Positions 35,389 to 45,045 of a stretch of 64,000 nucleotides of DNA are shown here, piece by piece. The position numbers and the translations under genes were made by a program. Source of the DNA: Erysipelotrichales bacterium (GTDB taxonomy: Bacteria; Bacillota_I; Bacilli_A; RF39; UBA660); assembly GCA_022508565.1 (NCBI GenBank), contig JAFLUY010000001.1:124001-188000 (forward strand), given 5' to 3'. Position 1 is the stretch's first letter. Every line of letters begins with the position of its first letter. The notes beneath the pieces are model-generated. The model was not told where the DNA came from. It saw only the letters and a program-made list of their open reading frames with translations, and did not search any database.

Positions 35389-37143
35389 ATGAATAAATTT
35401 CGTACACATTATATAGCTGATATAGATGATTCTTTAATATCAGAAAGTATTGTTGTAAGTGGTTGGGTTGAAAATATACGTGACCATGGTGGAGTTTTAT
35501 TTTTAGATTTAAGAGATGAAACAGGTACTTTACAAACTGTCTCAAATGATGATGATATGTTTAAAGGAATTGCTAAAGAATCTGTTGTAAAATTAACTGG
35601 AAAATTAAGAAAAAGAGATGAAGGGACTGAGAACGAACGACTAACCACCGGTTCATTAGAATTAGTTGTTGAAACTCTAGAAATGTTAGGTGAATCAGTT
35701 CACGAACTTCCTTTTGATATTATGACATCTAAACAAACAAAAGATGATGTTCGTCTTAAATATCGTTATTTAGATTTAAGAAATGAATCAGTTAAAAACA
35801 ATATTAAACTTCGTGCTGAAATCTTACATTTTTTACATAATAAAATGTACAATCTAGGATTCACACAAGTTCAAACACCGATATTAACAGCATCATCTCC
35901 AGAAGGAGCAAGAGATTTTGTCGTACCATCAAGACTTTTTAAAGGAAAATTTTATGCTTTACCACAAGCACCACAAATCTATAAAGAGTTGCTTATGGTA
36001 GGCGGTTTAGGAAAATACTACCAAATCGCGCCTTGTTTTAGAGATGAAGATGCAAGAGCAGATAGAACATTAGAATTTTACCAATTAGACTTAGAAATGA
36101 GTTTTGTTGAAGAAGAAGACATATTAAATGTTGGTGAAAGTATTTTCTATGATACATTTACTAAATTTTCTAATAAAAAGGTAACAAAACCACCATTTAG
36201 AAGAATAGCTTATCGTGATGCGATTGACTTATATGGAACTGATAAACCAGATTTACGTAATCCATTGATAATTAAAGATGCAACAAAAGTACTAGAAAAT
36301 ACAACATTTGGTCCGTTTAAAAACTCTATAATAAAAACAATTGTTGTCCATGATATAGGAGAGTATTCTAACTCTTGGTTTAATGAATTAGTAGATTACG
36401 CATCTTCAATTGGTATGCCAGGAATTGGTTATATAACACTTATGGAAGATGGCTCATTAAAAGGACCAATAGATAAGTTCTTATCTGAAGAAGAAAGAAC
36501 CAACTTGATTAACGAATTTGGAATGAAGACAAATTCTGTTATGTTCTTTATTGCTAATAAGAGACTAGCAACCGCACAAAAGTTTGCAGGTCTTATTCGT
36601 GATGAGTTAGGACGTAAATTAAATCTATTAGATCCAAATAAACTTGAATTATGTATAATCAATGATTTTCCAATGTTTGAATTAGATGAAACAACAGGCA
36701 AATATGATTTCTGTCATAATCCATTTAGCATGCCACATGGAGGAATCAAAGATTATGAAAATAAGAAACCAGAAGAAATATTAGCATATCAATATGACTT
36801 TGTATGTAATGGAAATGAAATGGCAAGTGGAGCAATAAGGAACCATGATTTAGATTCATTAGCAAAAGGATTTGAAATAGTAGGATATTCGCGTAGTGAA
36901 GTAGAAGAGAGATTCAAATCAATATTCACAGCATTTAAATATGGATGTCCACCACATGGAGGAATGGCACCAGGTATAGATAGATTAATTATGTTAATCC
37001 AAGATGAACCAAACTTAAGAGAAGTACAAGCCTTCCCACCAAACGCATCAGGAGTCGACTTAATGATGGGTTCACCAGCAACATTACAACCTGAACAACT
37101 TCGTGAATTAGGAATAGAAATTAAGGGTGATGAAGATGAATAG
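35389..37143 (+). CDS. aspS: Bacterial-type aspartyl-tRNA synthetase
   Basis: 584 residues with the bacterial layout: OB anticodon domain (VVSGWVENIRDHGGVLFLDL), class II core with ARDFVVPSR, FYALPQAPQIYKELLM, and a large GAD insertion (about 275-410), then the C-terminal box YGCPPHGGMAPGIDRL and the ending FPPNASGVDLMMGSPA. Charges tRNA(Asp). This is the normal housekeeping enzyme; the 429-residue enzyme upstream is the extra one. gatC begins inside its last codons. Confidence 0.98.
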   Translation: MNKFRTHYIADIDDSLISESIVVSGWVENIRDHGGVLFLDLRDETGTLQTVSNDDDMFKGIAKESVVKLTGKLRKRDEGTENERLTTGSLELVVETLEMLGESVHELPFDIMTSKQTKDDVRLKYRYLDLRNESVKNNIKLRAEILHFLHNKMYNLGFTQVQTPILTASSPEGARDFVVPSRLFKGKFYALPQAPQIYKELLMVGGLGKYYQIAPCFRDEDARADRTLEFYQLDLEMSFVEEEDILNVGESIFYDTFTKFSNKKVTKPPFRRIAYRDAIDLYGTDKPDLRNPLIIKDATKVLENTTFGPFKNSIIKTIVVHDIGEYSNSWFNELVDYASSIGMPGIGYITLMEDGSLKGPIDKFLSEEERTNLINEFGMKTNSVMFFIANKRLATAQKFAGLIRDELGRKLNLLDPNKLELCIINDFPMFELDETTGKYDFCHNPFSMPHGGIKDYENKKPEEILAYQYDFVCNGNEMASGAIRNHDLDSLAKGFEIVGYSRSEVEERFKSIFTAFKYGCPPHGGMAPGIDRLIMLIQDEPNLREVQAFPPNASGVDLMMGSPATLQPEQLRELGIEIKGDEDE

Positions 37144-37435
37144 TAGTTTTACACCAGAAAAAGTAGAAAAATTAGCAGATCTTTTAATGATTGGTTTAAC
37201 AGAAGAAGAAAAACAAATGGTATTTGATGAATTTGAAGTAATTGATGCAAATATTAATAAACTAAATGACATCGAAAACCTAAAAAATGTTGAACCAATG
37301 ACGCATGCATTAGATGATTTTAAATGTGTATTAAGAGAAGATGTTGCAGAAGAATCAATTCCATTAGATGAGTTACTTGAAAACTGCGATGATACAGAAG
37401 ATGGACAAGTATCAGTGCCAAAGGTGGTGGGATAA
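37136..37435 (+). CDS. gatC: Asp/Glu-tRNA amidotransferase subunit C
   Basis: 99 residues. Small subunit wrapping GatA and GatB; stabilises the complex. Helical N-terminus FTPEKVEKLADLLMIGLTEE and the central linker MTHALDDFKCVLREDVA (the usual xPMTHxxx...LREDxx block), then LLENCDDTEDGQVSVPKVVG. ATG 37136 overlaps aspS by 8 bases and follows AAGGGTGA. gatA starts on its stop codon (TAATG). Confidence 0.92.
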   Translation: MNSSFTPEKVEKLADLLMIGLTEEEKQMVFDEFEVIDANINKLNDIENLKNVEPMTHALDDFKCVLREDVAEESIPLDELLENCDDTEDGQVSVPKVVG

Positions 37436-38892
37436 TGAAATATATGGATAAAGATATTGAAACACTACATAATTTGTTGAAAAATGGTGAAGTTACAAGT
37501 GAAGAACTAGTTAAAGAATCACTTGAACTAAGTCATGAGGTACAAGAAAAGTGTAATGCCTTTGTTACTATCTTAGATGACCAATTAGGTGGTAATGTTA
37601 CAGATGATTTATTATCAGGTATTCCTTTTGGTATTAAAGATAATTATTCGACAAGAGGAATACTTTCCACTGGATCATCTAACACTTTAAAAGATTATGT
37701 ACCATTCTTTGATGCGACTGCAATTAAGAATTTATATGCTCATGGAGCCGTACCTGTTAATAAAACTGTATTAGATGAATTTGGAATGGGTGGAACAGGA
37801 ACAACTGGACACACTGGTGTTGTTAAAAATCCATGGGATCAAAACAGAATGACTGCCGGATCATCAGCTGGATCAGCTGCTGCTGTTGCTGCTGGAGTGT
37901 ATCCATACGCATTAGGAAGTGACTCAGGAGACTCAATTCGTAAACCTGCCGGATATTGCGGAATAGTTGGTTATAAACCAACATATGGAATGATTTCGCG
38001 CTATGGTTTATTTGCTTATGCATCTAGTTTAGATCATTGTGGAGTTTTAACTAGAAATGTAAAAGATGCTGCAATTGTTGTTGATGCAATGAAGGGTATA
38101 GATCCTAATGACATGACATCCTGGGATTCAAGCCATATTCATCTTAAAGACGATTTAAATAACGATGTTAAAGGTAAAAAATTATTTTATATTAAAGAGC
38201 TTTGCGATATAGAAAACTATCCTAATGCAAATGATGAATTAAAATCTCATTTGGAGAATTTTAAAAACACATTAAAAAAATGCGAAGAGCTTGGTATGAG
38301 TGTTGAAGGTGTTTCTATTGACCAAAAACTATTAAATGCTTTACCAGCTGTCTATGTTGTAATAGCTTGCGCTGAAGCGACTAGTAATATGTCTAATTTA
38401 ACAGGATTTATCTTTGGCCCTCGTGGTGAGGGAAGCAATTATGCAGAAATGATGAAAGACCATCGTACAAAAGGTTTTTCTCCATTAATTAAACGTCGTT
38501 TTATAATTGGATCTTATGTATTACAATCTGAAAATCAAGAAAGATATTTTAGAAATGCTCAAAGAGTTAGAAGATTAATAGTTGATGCAATAAAAGAACA
38601 ATTTAAAACCTATGATGGTTTAATTATGCCAGTTGGAACTGGTCCAGCTAAATCATTTGATGGAAGTGACAACATGTTAAAACAAGATGCAGAGACTCTA
38701 GAAGAGCAATTACAAATTGGTAACTTCGGAGGGTTCCCTTCAATTACGATACCAAATGGATTTGTAAATGGGTTACCTGTAGGAATAAATATTACAGGAA
38801 ATTGCTATGATGACCAAAATGTTTTAAATATGGCTTATGCTTTAGAGGGAACTATGGAATATAAAAATCAAATTGCAAAGGAGAATAAGTAA
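37435..38892 (+). CDS. gatA: Asp/Glu-tRNA amidotransferase subunit A
   Basis: 485 residues, amidase-signature enzyme releasing ammonia from Gln. The triad can be placed: Lys in [11 protein letters not shown] (about 65-75), cis-Ser in [14 protein letters not shown] (about 141-154), nucleophilic Ser in [13 protein letters not shown] (about 165-177). The canonical sequences GGSSGGS and TGGSIRQP are altered to AGSSAGS and SGDSIRKP, so the signature is diverged though the catalytic residues remain. C-terminal block [13 protein letters not shown] is normal. It pairs with gatB (TAATG overlap). Confidence 0.96.
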   Translation: MKYMDKDIETLHNLLKNGEVTSEELVKESLELSHEVQEKCNAFVTILDDQLGGNVTDDLLSGIPFGIKDNYSTRGILSTGSSNTLKDYVPFFDATAIKNLYAHGAVPVNKTVLDEFGMGGTGTTGHTGVVKNPWDQNRMTAGSSAGSAAAVAAGVYPYALGSDSGDSIRKPAGYCGIVGYKPTYGMISRYGLFAYASSLDHCGVLTRNVKDAAIVVDAMKGIDPNDMTSWDSSHIHLKDDLNNDVKGKKLFYIKELCDIENYPNANDELKSHLENFKNTLKKCEELGMSVEGVSIDQKLLNALPAVYVVIACAEATSNMSNLTGFIFGPRGEGSNYAEMMKDHRTKGFSPLIKRRFIIGSYVLQSENQERYFRNAQRVRRLIVDAIKEQFKTYDGLIMPVGTGPAKSFDGSDNMLKQDAETLEEQLQIGNFGGFPSITIPNGFVNGLPVGINITGNCYDDQNVLNMAYALEGTMEYKNQIAKENK

Positions 38893-40334
38893 TGGGTAAA
38901 TATAATGTTACAATCGGACTTGAAATGCACTGTGAAATTTCCGAAACTAATTCAAAAGTATTTTCAAGCGCTAAAAACTCTTATTCAGATGTTGCAAATT
39001 CAAATATTAGACCATTAGATATGGGGTTTCCTGGAACTCTTCCAGTTTTAAATAAAGAAGCTGTAAGAATGAGCTTGATGATGAGTCAAATCTTAAATTG
39101 TCGTCAACCAGAATACATGTACTTTGAAAGAAAAAATTACTATTATCCTGATATGCCTAAAAACTATCAAATAACTCAAAATCCGCCAGAAGATTGTGTT
39201 GGTATGAATGGCTATATTGATATTATTAGAGATGACGGATCTACATTTAGAGTAGGAATAGATAATATTCACTTAGAAGAAGATGCTGCAAGTATGAATC
39301 ACTTATATGATACATCAGTAATTGATTATAATCGTGCAGGAGTTCCATTGCTTGAACTTGTTACTGAACCATGTATCAAATCAGCTGATGATGCAGTATC
39401 ATTCTTAGAGTATATTAGAGCGGTTTATCAGTATTGTGGTATATCAGAAGCAGATTCTAAAAAAGGTCAAATAAGGTGTGATGTAAATGTTTCTATATCA
39501 GAAGATGATAAACTTGGAACTAAAGTAGAAATTAAAAATGTTAACTCGTTTGGCGGAGTTCATGATGCAATCATCTACGAAATTAAAAGGCAAAGTGAAC
39601 TTAAAGATGCTGGACGCTATGATGAAGTAGTTCAAGAAACCAGAAGATATGACGAAGAGTCTGGTACAACTATTCATATGCGTAGTAAAGTTGATGCAAT
39701 TGATTATAAATACTTTGTTGAACCAAATATTCCAAGATATAAGATATCAAAAGAATGGTTAGACGAAATAAGAAATAGCATTCCAGAATTACCATATGAA
39801 AGAAAAGAAAAATATATAACTTCATATGGTTTATCAGATTATGATGCTGCTATACTTATTAAGGATATAAATATTGCTAAATATTTTGAGAAATGTATTG
39901 AATTATCAGTCGATGCCAAAACTGCCGCAAACTGGATTATAAGCAATATTTTAGGATATACTTATAAATATGAAATAGATATTCAAGATTTATTCTTAAC
40001 CCCAGAAAGATTAAGTGTTATTACAACTTCTGTTAAAGATGGTAAGATTTCTTCAAAACAAGCTAAAGAATTATTCTTTATGGTTCTTGAACAAGAGAAA
40101 GATCCTGATGTAATTATGAAAGAAGTTGGAATGCAACAAATAAGTGATGATGGTGCAATAATATCTGTAATTAAAGAAGTATTAGTTGAAAATCCTAATC
40201 AAATAGCAGAATACAAAAATGGTAAAACAAATATGTTTGATTATTTCGTTGGTCAAGTAATGAAAAAGACTCGTGGTCAAGCAAATCCTGTTAAAGTTAA
40301 AGAAGTATTAACAGAAGAATTAAGTAAGATGTAA
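38892..40334 (+). CDS. gatB: Asp/Glu-tRNA amidotransferase subunit B
   Basis: 480 residues. Binds the mischarged tRNA, activates the side-chain carboxylate with ATP and accepts ammonia from GatA. IGLEMHCEISETNSKVFSS (about 7-25), MGFPGTLPVLNKEAV (about 45-59), YYYPDMPKNYQITQ (about 85-98), then SGTTIHMRSKVDAIDYKYF, here noted by its MRSKED-like block, and the helical tail ending in GQVMKKTRGQANPVKVKEVL. Last gene of the operon; a terminator overlaps its stop codon. Confidence 0.97.
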   Translation: MGKYNVTIGLEMHCEISETNSKVFSSAKNSYSDVANSNIRPLDMGFPGTLPVLNKEAVRMSLMMSQILNCRQPEYMYFERKNYYYPDMPKNYQITQNPPEDCVGMNGYIDIIRDDGSTFRVGIDNIHLEEDAASMNHLYDTSVIDYNRAGVPLLELVTEPCIKSADDAVSFLEYIRAVYQYCGISEADSKKGQIRCDVNVSISEDDKLGTKVEIKNVNSFGGVHDAIIYEIKRQSELKDAGRYDEVVQETRRYDEESGTTIHMRSKVDAIDYKYFVEPNIPRYKISKEWLDEIRNSIPELPYERKEKYITSYGLSDYDAAILIKDINIAKYFEKCIELSVDAKTAANWIISNILGYTYKYEIDIQDLFLTPERLSVITTSVKDGKISSKQAKELFFMVLEQEKDPDVIMKEVGMQQISDDGAIISVIKEVLVENPNQIAEYKNGKTNMFDYFVGQVMKKTRGQANPVKVKEVLTEELSKM

Positions 40335-40347
40335 ATCTTACTTTTTT
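40322..40347 (+). terminator. Terminator of the hisS-gatB operon
   Basis: 9-bp stem AAGTAAGAT / ATCTTACTT with loop GTAA, then TTTT. Confidence 0.88.
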
Positions 40348-40410
40348 AATGACTTTTCTAAGTAACTATGATATTATTACTCTAGGTTAGAATAAAAAGG
40401 AGGGATAAGT

Positions 40411-41826
40411 TTGAGAAGAATTTTAAGCTTATTTAGCATTTTCTTAATTGGTATTTTACCTAGGACAGTTTTAGCATTTGAACTTAACTGTAATTCTAAT
40501 ACTTACCACTACAATGATTCATTTACTTGTAATTTGGTTGGTGATATTAATAATTATGAAGTAATTTCTGGTTCTATAGAAAACAATGGCATTATAGCTT
40601 GCAATAGAGTAAATATAGCAAGTGGTTTGTTAGTAGGAACTTCTTCAACTGAGAGTTATTTTGAATTAAGCGGAACCCCTGCATTTAAGGAATTAATAAC
40701 ATTCACATGTTCAGTTTCAAGAGAGGTTGAATCTCTAACAAATCTTCAAATTTCAGTTAATGATTTTTCGTATAAAGTATTTAATAACACTGGAGCTAAT
40801 AAAAACGAAGTAATTAAAAGCGATTTTATTCAAGTTGCGCCAACAGAAAAAATTGTTGAAGTAGATCCAAGACCAAGAGATACATCGGACCCTGATATTA
40901 GATTAAAATCTTTGAGTTCTCCAGAATTGAATTTTACATTTTCTCAATTTATTACAACATACAGTATTGAAGTATTACATGAAGTAGAAAAAGTAGAGTT
41001 AGATTATTCATTAAATAATATTAATTCTAGTGTAAGAATTGAGGGTAACACAAATCTTCAAGTGGGTTCTAACGATATTGATATATATGTTACAAATCCT
41101 GATGGAACTAAGATAAATTGTTATACTCTTAACATTACGAGATTGGCAAGAGGAGAAGAAATTTATTATCCAGAGAAAGATGCTACACTTGAAAGTTTAA
41201 CAATTAAAGGCTTTTCAATTGGTTTTGACAAAGGAAAAACAGAATATAGTATTCATCTTACCAGTGATGTTGATTCAGTCATTGTTAATGCTAAACCAAC
41301 ATATGAAAATGCAATTGTATCTATTTCTGAAACAGATAATTTAAAAAATGGCAGTATTATTAAAATAACAGTAACAAGCGCAGATGAATCTGTAATTCAA
41401 GAATATAGAATAAAAGTTACTAAAGATGCGCCAAAAAAAGATTACACTACAATAATCGTTATTGTGCTATTATCTTTAGCATTTGTAGGAGCTATTGCAA
41501 TGTTTATCATGACATCACAAAAGAAAAAATTAACAGATCCGTTATTAAGATTAAAAAAAGATAAAAGGAAGATTAATAGAGGTGCTAATTTTGATTCATC
41601 AGTTGTACCGGATACGGATAATAATCAAAATATTGAATCAAACAGAGAAGAAATAACCGAAACTTTGCCAGAGGAAGTAAGTAATTCTGTAGCACAAGTA
41701 GATAATATCAATACAGTAGTTAATAAACAAACAACAGAACAAATACAAGATTCTTCTAATCAAGAAATTATTAATCAAACAACTATTACAAACGAAAATA
41801 ATAATAATCAAAATAATATTCAATAA
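40411..41826 (+). CDS. Membrane-anchored surface protein with two cadherin-like domains
   Basis: 471 residues. A signal peptide (about 1-22, ILSLFSIFLIGILPRTVLAF) is followed by a first region with paired Cys (CNSNTYHYNDSFTC), then two cadherin-like beta-sandwich domains (about 165-245, ending YTLNITRLA; and about 255-340, ending YRIKVTKDAP). A membrane helix (TIIVIVLLSLAFVGAIAMFI, about 345-366) leads to a basic stop (SQKKK) and a cytoplasmic tail ending in an Asn/Gln-rich, low-complexity stretch. Start is TTG 40411 following AGGAGGG. Such domains are found in bacterial adhesion or wall-associated proteins. Target unknown. Confidence 0.8.
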   Translation: MRRILSLFSIFLIGILPRTVLAFELNCNSNTYHYNDSFTCNLVGDINNYEVISGSIENNGIIACNRVNIASGLLVGTSSTESYFELSGTPAFKELITFTCSVSREVESLTNLQISVNDFSYKVFNNTGANKNEVIKSDFIQVAPTEKIVEVDPRPRDTSDPDIRLKSLSSPELNFTFSQFITTYSIEVLHEVEKVELDYSLNNINSSVRIEGNTNLQVGSNDIDIYVTNPDGTKINCYTLNITRLARGEEIYYPEKDATLESLTIKGFSIGFDKGKTEYSIHLTSDVDSVIVNAKPTYENAIVSISETDNLKNGSIIKITVTSADESVIQEYRIKVTKDAPKKDYTTIIVIVLLSLAFVGAIAMFIMTSQKKKLTDPLLRLKKDKRKINRGANFDSSVVPDTDNNQNIESNREEITETLPEEVSNSVAQVDNINTVVNKQTTEQIQDSSNQEIINQTTITNENNNNQNNIQ

Positions 41827-41852
41827 AAACAACCATAGAGGTTGTTTTTTTC
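41826..41852 (+). terminator. Terminator of the surface protein gene
   Basis: 9-bp stem AAAACAACC / GGTTGTTTT with loop ATAGA, then TT. Confidence 0.88.
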
Positions 41853-41891
41853 TATTAAAATATATTATAATTAATTTATGATGGAGGGTTT

Positions 41892-42935
41892 ATGAAATAT
41901 TATTTAGGCTATTTTTACAATGAACAATATATTCCAATAAAAGATTCTGATATTGGACAATCAATTTTAGATGTTGTTAACTTTACAACTGATTTTCCAT
42001 CGCTTGAAAGTTTACAAGAATACTTAGTTTGTAATGGTTTAACACCACAACAAAATGTTGATTTGTTTTATTTAATTGAAAAAGGACCTAAAAACGAAAA
42101 ATATTATGAACCTCTAAAAAATACAACATCTATTTATCTTTCTAAAGATAAACAATTTTTCCAAATTGGAGATATCTATAGATTATTAGAAGATTCAGAA
42201 GCTGATCTTGAGTTTTTAGTTTATCTATTTTCTAGATATACAAAGATATTTGGAATAGATAATAAAATATTTGCTTACTTAGAAGGCTTAACTGAAAGTC
42301 CTTCAAGACTTTCAGTTGTAATAGAAGAATTAAAAAATGTAATAAGTTCAAAAGAAAGCAAAGATATTTTAGAAAAAATTTGTAGACAGCTTAGAAATAA
42401 TGAAGAAGATATTAGCCTTGATATTTTAACTAATGATGTTTTAGATTTAATTGCAGCAATATCTGATAATACTACAGACATTGCCAATGTAACAATATGT
42501 CTAATAAAATATGTTGATGTAAAAAGAATACCAGCTTATTTTGATTTAAAAAATTGGTTTAATCGTGCATTAAATAGAGAACGCATTATTAATAGTGGTG
42601 GAGTAGACGAAGATGAAAGTTTAAATGCAGCTCGTGAAAAGTTCTATTATGATGTAGTATACGATTATGATTATACAAAAAGAGAATATAAAATAGTTGA
42701 TGGACACTACAAAACTAAAGATAGAAGCGTATTTGATTTAGGTGTAATTTTAGAAGATTACTTTTATGGATTATATCTAGATTATGCTGAAAGTGTTAGA
42801 GAAAAACCAATACAAGAACCAGTATATAATAATTCAGATGATGATTATGATGAGGAATTTTTAGAGGAAGACGACTTTGCAAGAATGGGAACATCTTCTG
42901 AAAGAGAAGGAATTAAAATAAGATCGGTAAATTAA
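41892..42935 (+). CDS. Unknown protein, 347 residues
   Basis: Not recognised. Soluble. The N-terminal 80 residues are a compact alpha/beta region (MKYYLGYFYNEQYIPIKDSD), the middle (85-230) is helical (LVYLFSRYTKIFGIDNKIFA, SLDILTNDVLDLIAAISDNT), the C-terminal 110 include aromatic strands and end in an acidic disordered tail (NNSDDDYDEEFLEEDDFARM). GGAGGG site upstream. The stop overlaps an ATG of the recombinase gene, so co-expression with xerC/D is likely. It may help a chromosome or cell-division function, but only position says so. Confidence 0.75.
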   Translation: MKYYLGYFYNEQYIPIKDSDIGQSILDVVNFTTDFPSLESLQEYLVCNGLTPQQNVDLFYLIEKGPKNEKYYEPLKNTTSIYLSKDKQFFQIGDIYRLLEDSEADLEFLVYLFSRYTKIFGIDNKIFAYLEGLTESPSRLSVVIEELKNVISSKESKDILEKICRQLRNNEEDISLDILTNDVLDLIAAISDNTTDIANVTICLIKYVDVKRIPAYFDLKNWFNRALNRERIINSGGVDEDESLNAAREKFYYDVVYDYDYTKREYKIVDGHYKTKDRSVFDLGVILEDYFYGLYLDYAESVREKPIQEPVYNNSDDDYDEEFLEEDDFARMGTSSEREGIKIRSVN

Positions 42936-42952
42936 TGAATAGGATTGATATA

Positions 42953-43843
42953 ATGGATAGTTTAATAGAGAGATTCATTGATTATATAAGAATTCAAAGA
43001 AATTATTCAAATAATACTGAAATAAATTATCTAATTGACTTAGATAGTTTTTCTTCTTATTTAAAAAGTAAAAAAATTAAATATAATGAATTAAATTATA
43101 AAGAAATTAGCTTGTACACTAAATATTTAAAAGAAGTAAAAGAACTTGAATCAAGCAGTATCAATAGACACTTATCTGCTATTAGAAGTTTTTATAACTA
43201 TCTGGTTACTATAGGTGAAGTAAAATCAAATCCTTTTAAATTAGTAAGCGGCCCCAAAAAAGCAATGAAACTACCTAATTACATGAAATATTCTGAATTT
43301 GAAGAAATGATTAATGCGTGCGATGATACAGATTTAAGTATTAGAAATAGAGCTTTGCTTGAACTTCTTTTGGCAACTGGCGCAAGAATAGGAGAGTTAA
43401 TTAATATCAAAGTAAATGATATAGATTTTAGCAATAAGGAGATAAAAGTTCTTGGAAAAGGGAATAAAGAAAGAATATGTTATTTTAATGAACATGCAGA
43501 AAAATCTCTAAAAGATTATATTAATAATAGTAGATTTAATCTTTTGAAAGATAAATCTAGCGATTATTTATTTATAAACCATATTGGTACACCTTTAACA
43601 ACAAGAGGTGTTAGAACTATTATAGATAATATTATTAAAAAAAGTTCTATAAACACTAAAATCACACCTCATACATTTAGACATACTTTTGCAACTATGC
43701 TTTTAAATGAAGGGTGTGATTTAAAAAGTGTTCAAGAACTACTAGGACACGTAAATTTAAGTACAACTAGCATTTATACACATATAACAAATGATAGAAT
43801 TAAAGACATTTATTTACATGCTCATCCAAGAAGTAAAAAATGA
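42953..43843 (+). CDS. Tyrosine recombinase of the XerC/XerD type
   Basis: 296 residues. N-terminal SAM-like DNA-binding domain (SLIERFIDYIRIQRNYSNNT) and catalytic domain with the full set: Arg in ATGARIGELINI (about 145), Lys in GKGNKERICYF (about 169), HTFRHTFATML (about 244-254), His in LGHVNLSTTSIYTH (about 267), and the Tyr of that block as nucleophile. Length and absence of any phage-like neighbour favour a chromosome dimer-resolution enzyme over a mobile integrase. Start ATG 42953 has AGGATTG eight bases upstream; ATG 42935 also possible. Its 3' end overlaps the convergent gerM-like gene by 22 bases. Confidence 0.9.
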   Translation: MDSLIERFIDYIRIQRNYSNNTEINYLIDLDSFSSYLKSKKIKYNELNYKEISLYTKYLKEVKELESSSINRHLSAIRSFYNYLVTIGEVKSNPFKLVSGPKKAMKLPNYMKYSEFEEMINACDDTDLSIRNRALLELLLATGARIGELINIKVNDIDFSNKEIKVLGKGNKERICYFNEHAEKSLKDYINNSRFNLLKDKSSDYLFINHIGTPLTTRGVRTIIDNIIKKSSINTKITPHTFRHTFATMLLNEGCDLKSVQELLGHVNLSTTSIYTHITNDRIKDIYLHAHPRSKK

Positions 43844-44751
43844 GTTTCGATTAAATCATCATTTACTAAATACATAACGGAATCCACATTATTATAAGAT
43901 TCGCTAATGGATAAATTAATTGAGTACAACACTTCCTCGGATATGTTTTTACTGACTATATCTCCAAAAAGTGCTTCATCAAAGTTTAAGAGTAGTGATT
44001 TATCTAATAATTCAAAATTCATTAATTTAGTTTCTGAGTTTAAGTAATTAACTATATTGGAATTGTAAGTGTTTGAACTTTCGAGTTCACTGATTATAAT
44101 TTCAATTTTTTCTTTTTTTGTACTTTTATATTTAGTTACTGGTATGTAATAATTGTATCCATCTAATATAGCTGGATAAAAAACAGTTGTAACAACAATA
44201 TTTTCTAAATTATTGATATTATATTCTTTATTAATTTTAAACGACCTATCAATAACTTCAGGAATCCTTTTTAAAGAATGGGGTAGTTTTTGTAATAATA
44301 TATCTTCAACTTTAATCGTAACTTTATTATATTTTTCTAATGAAGTAATACTAAAAACAATTGCTTCAATAAGTTTTTCTTCAAATTTTTCAGAAATATC
44401 TAAAAAATTTTTAGAAAAGTTTAACGTAACTAAATCATCAGCAATTTCCATATTAAGAAGTTTTGTATTCTCAGGAATTATTGCACTGAATCCTGCTCTT
44501 ATTTTTGAATAATCATTACTTATGGTTAGTATATCTATCATTTCTCTAATTAAATCCTCGTCATTATCTGAATCATATGTTATTTCCAATCTTGATAAAT
44601 AATCATTATTATCAAGTAAATATATTACTCCTTTATTTATAGATATGTTATTAGCTACTATGTTTTCATTTGGATATATACGAAGTATTTGAATTATTAA
44701 TACACAAAGCAAGAGAATACCAAATTTTTTTATTATTTTGAGTTTTAGCAT
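43822..44751 (-). CDS. gerM: GerM-domain sporulation lipoprotein-like protein
   Basis: 309 residues. One N-terminal membrane helix (IKKFGILLLCVLIIQILRIY, about 6-25) and two GerMN (Germane) domains: about 45-155 (IPENTKLLNMEIADDLVTLN) and about 185-305 (LNSETKLMNFELLDKSLLLN). The order and spacing are those of GerM, which works with SpoIIIAH/SpoIIQ-type complexes in assembly of the feeding tube and cortex. A lipobox Cys is not obvious. Start is ATG 44751 after AGAGGTG; further-upstream in-frame Met is unsupported. It neighbours gerE and spoIIIAH on the same strand. Convergent 22-base overlap with xer. Confidence 0.85.
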   Translation of the reverse strand: MLKLKIIKKFGILLLCVLIIQILRIYPNENIVANNISINKGVIYLLDNNDYLSRLEITYDSDNDEDLIREMIDILTISNDYSKIRAGFSAIIPENTKLLNMEIADDLVTLNFSKNFLDISEKFEEKLIEAIVFSITSLEKYNKVTIKVEDILLQKLPHSLKRIPEVIDRSFKINKEYNINNLENIVVTTVFYPAILDGYNYYIPVTKYKSTKKEKIEIIISELESSNTYNSNIVNYLNSETKLMNFELLDKSLLLNFDEALFGDIVSKNISEEVLYSINLSISESYNNVDSVMYLVNDDLIETHFLLLG

Positions 44752-44782
44752 AATGCACCTCTTTAAATAATATGCACGCAAT

Positions 44783-44812
44783 AAAAAATAAGTCTAATTT
44801 TAGACTTATTTT
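44783..44812 (-). terminator. Terminator of gerE
   Basis: 10-bp stem AATAAGTCTA / TAGACTTATT with a 4-base loop, followed on the minus strand by TTTTTATT. It overlaps the gerE stop codon and separates gerE from gerM. Confidence 0.85.
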
Positions 44813-45012
44813 ATTTTTAATTCTCCCATTTTAATTAATTCAATAACGGCTTGATATCTTGTTTTAACTTCTAGTTTTTGCATTACATTAGAAATATGGT
44901 TGCGAACTGTTTTATCACTTATAAAAAAATGTGCAGCTATTTCTTGACTATTTTTTCCTAAAACTAATTGCTCGAATATTTCATGCTCTCGTGGTGTTAG
45001 AATTTGATTCAT
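44806..45012 (-). CDS. gerE: GerE-type LuxR-family regulator
   Basis: 68 residues, nearly all one LuxR/GerE helix-turn-helix: LTPREHEIFEQLVLGKNSQE, then IAAHFFISDKTVRNHISNVM and QKLEVKTRYQAVIELIKMGE. GerE of Bacillus (74 residues) is a stand-alone domain of this kind that acts late in the mother cell with sigma-K. Placement beside spoIIIAH and gerM supports the sporulation role over a generic LuxR fragment. The promoter matches sigma-K (see 45046-45074). GTGAGGT site before the ATG. Confidence 0.88.
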   Translation of the reverse strand: MNQILTPREHEIFEQLVLGKNSQEIAAHFFISDKTVRNHISNVMQKLEVKTRYQAVIELIKMGELKIK

Positions 45013-45045
45013 ATTTTACCTCACTTTCATAATATGTCTACAATA

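Noticed and set aside
42953-43843. Mobile-element integrase
   Set aside because: Length and motifs fit XerC/XerD, with no att-like repeats, tRNA or phage genes nearby.
44767-44774. CATATTAT as the gerM promoter
   Set aside because: It lies so close to the start that the ribosome binding site would overlap the transcription start; noted only as a further copy of the box.
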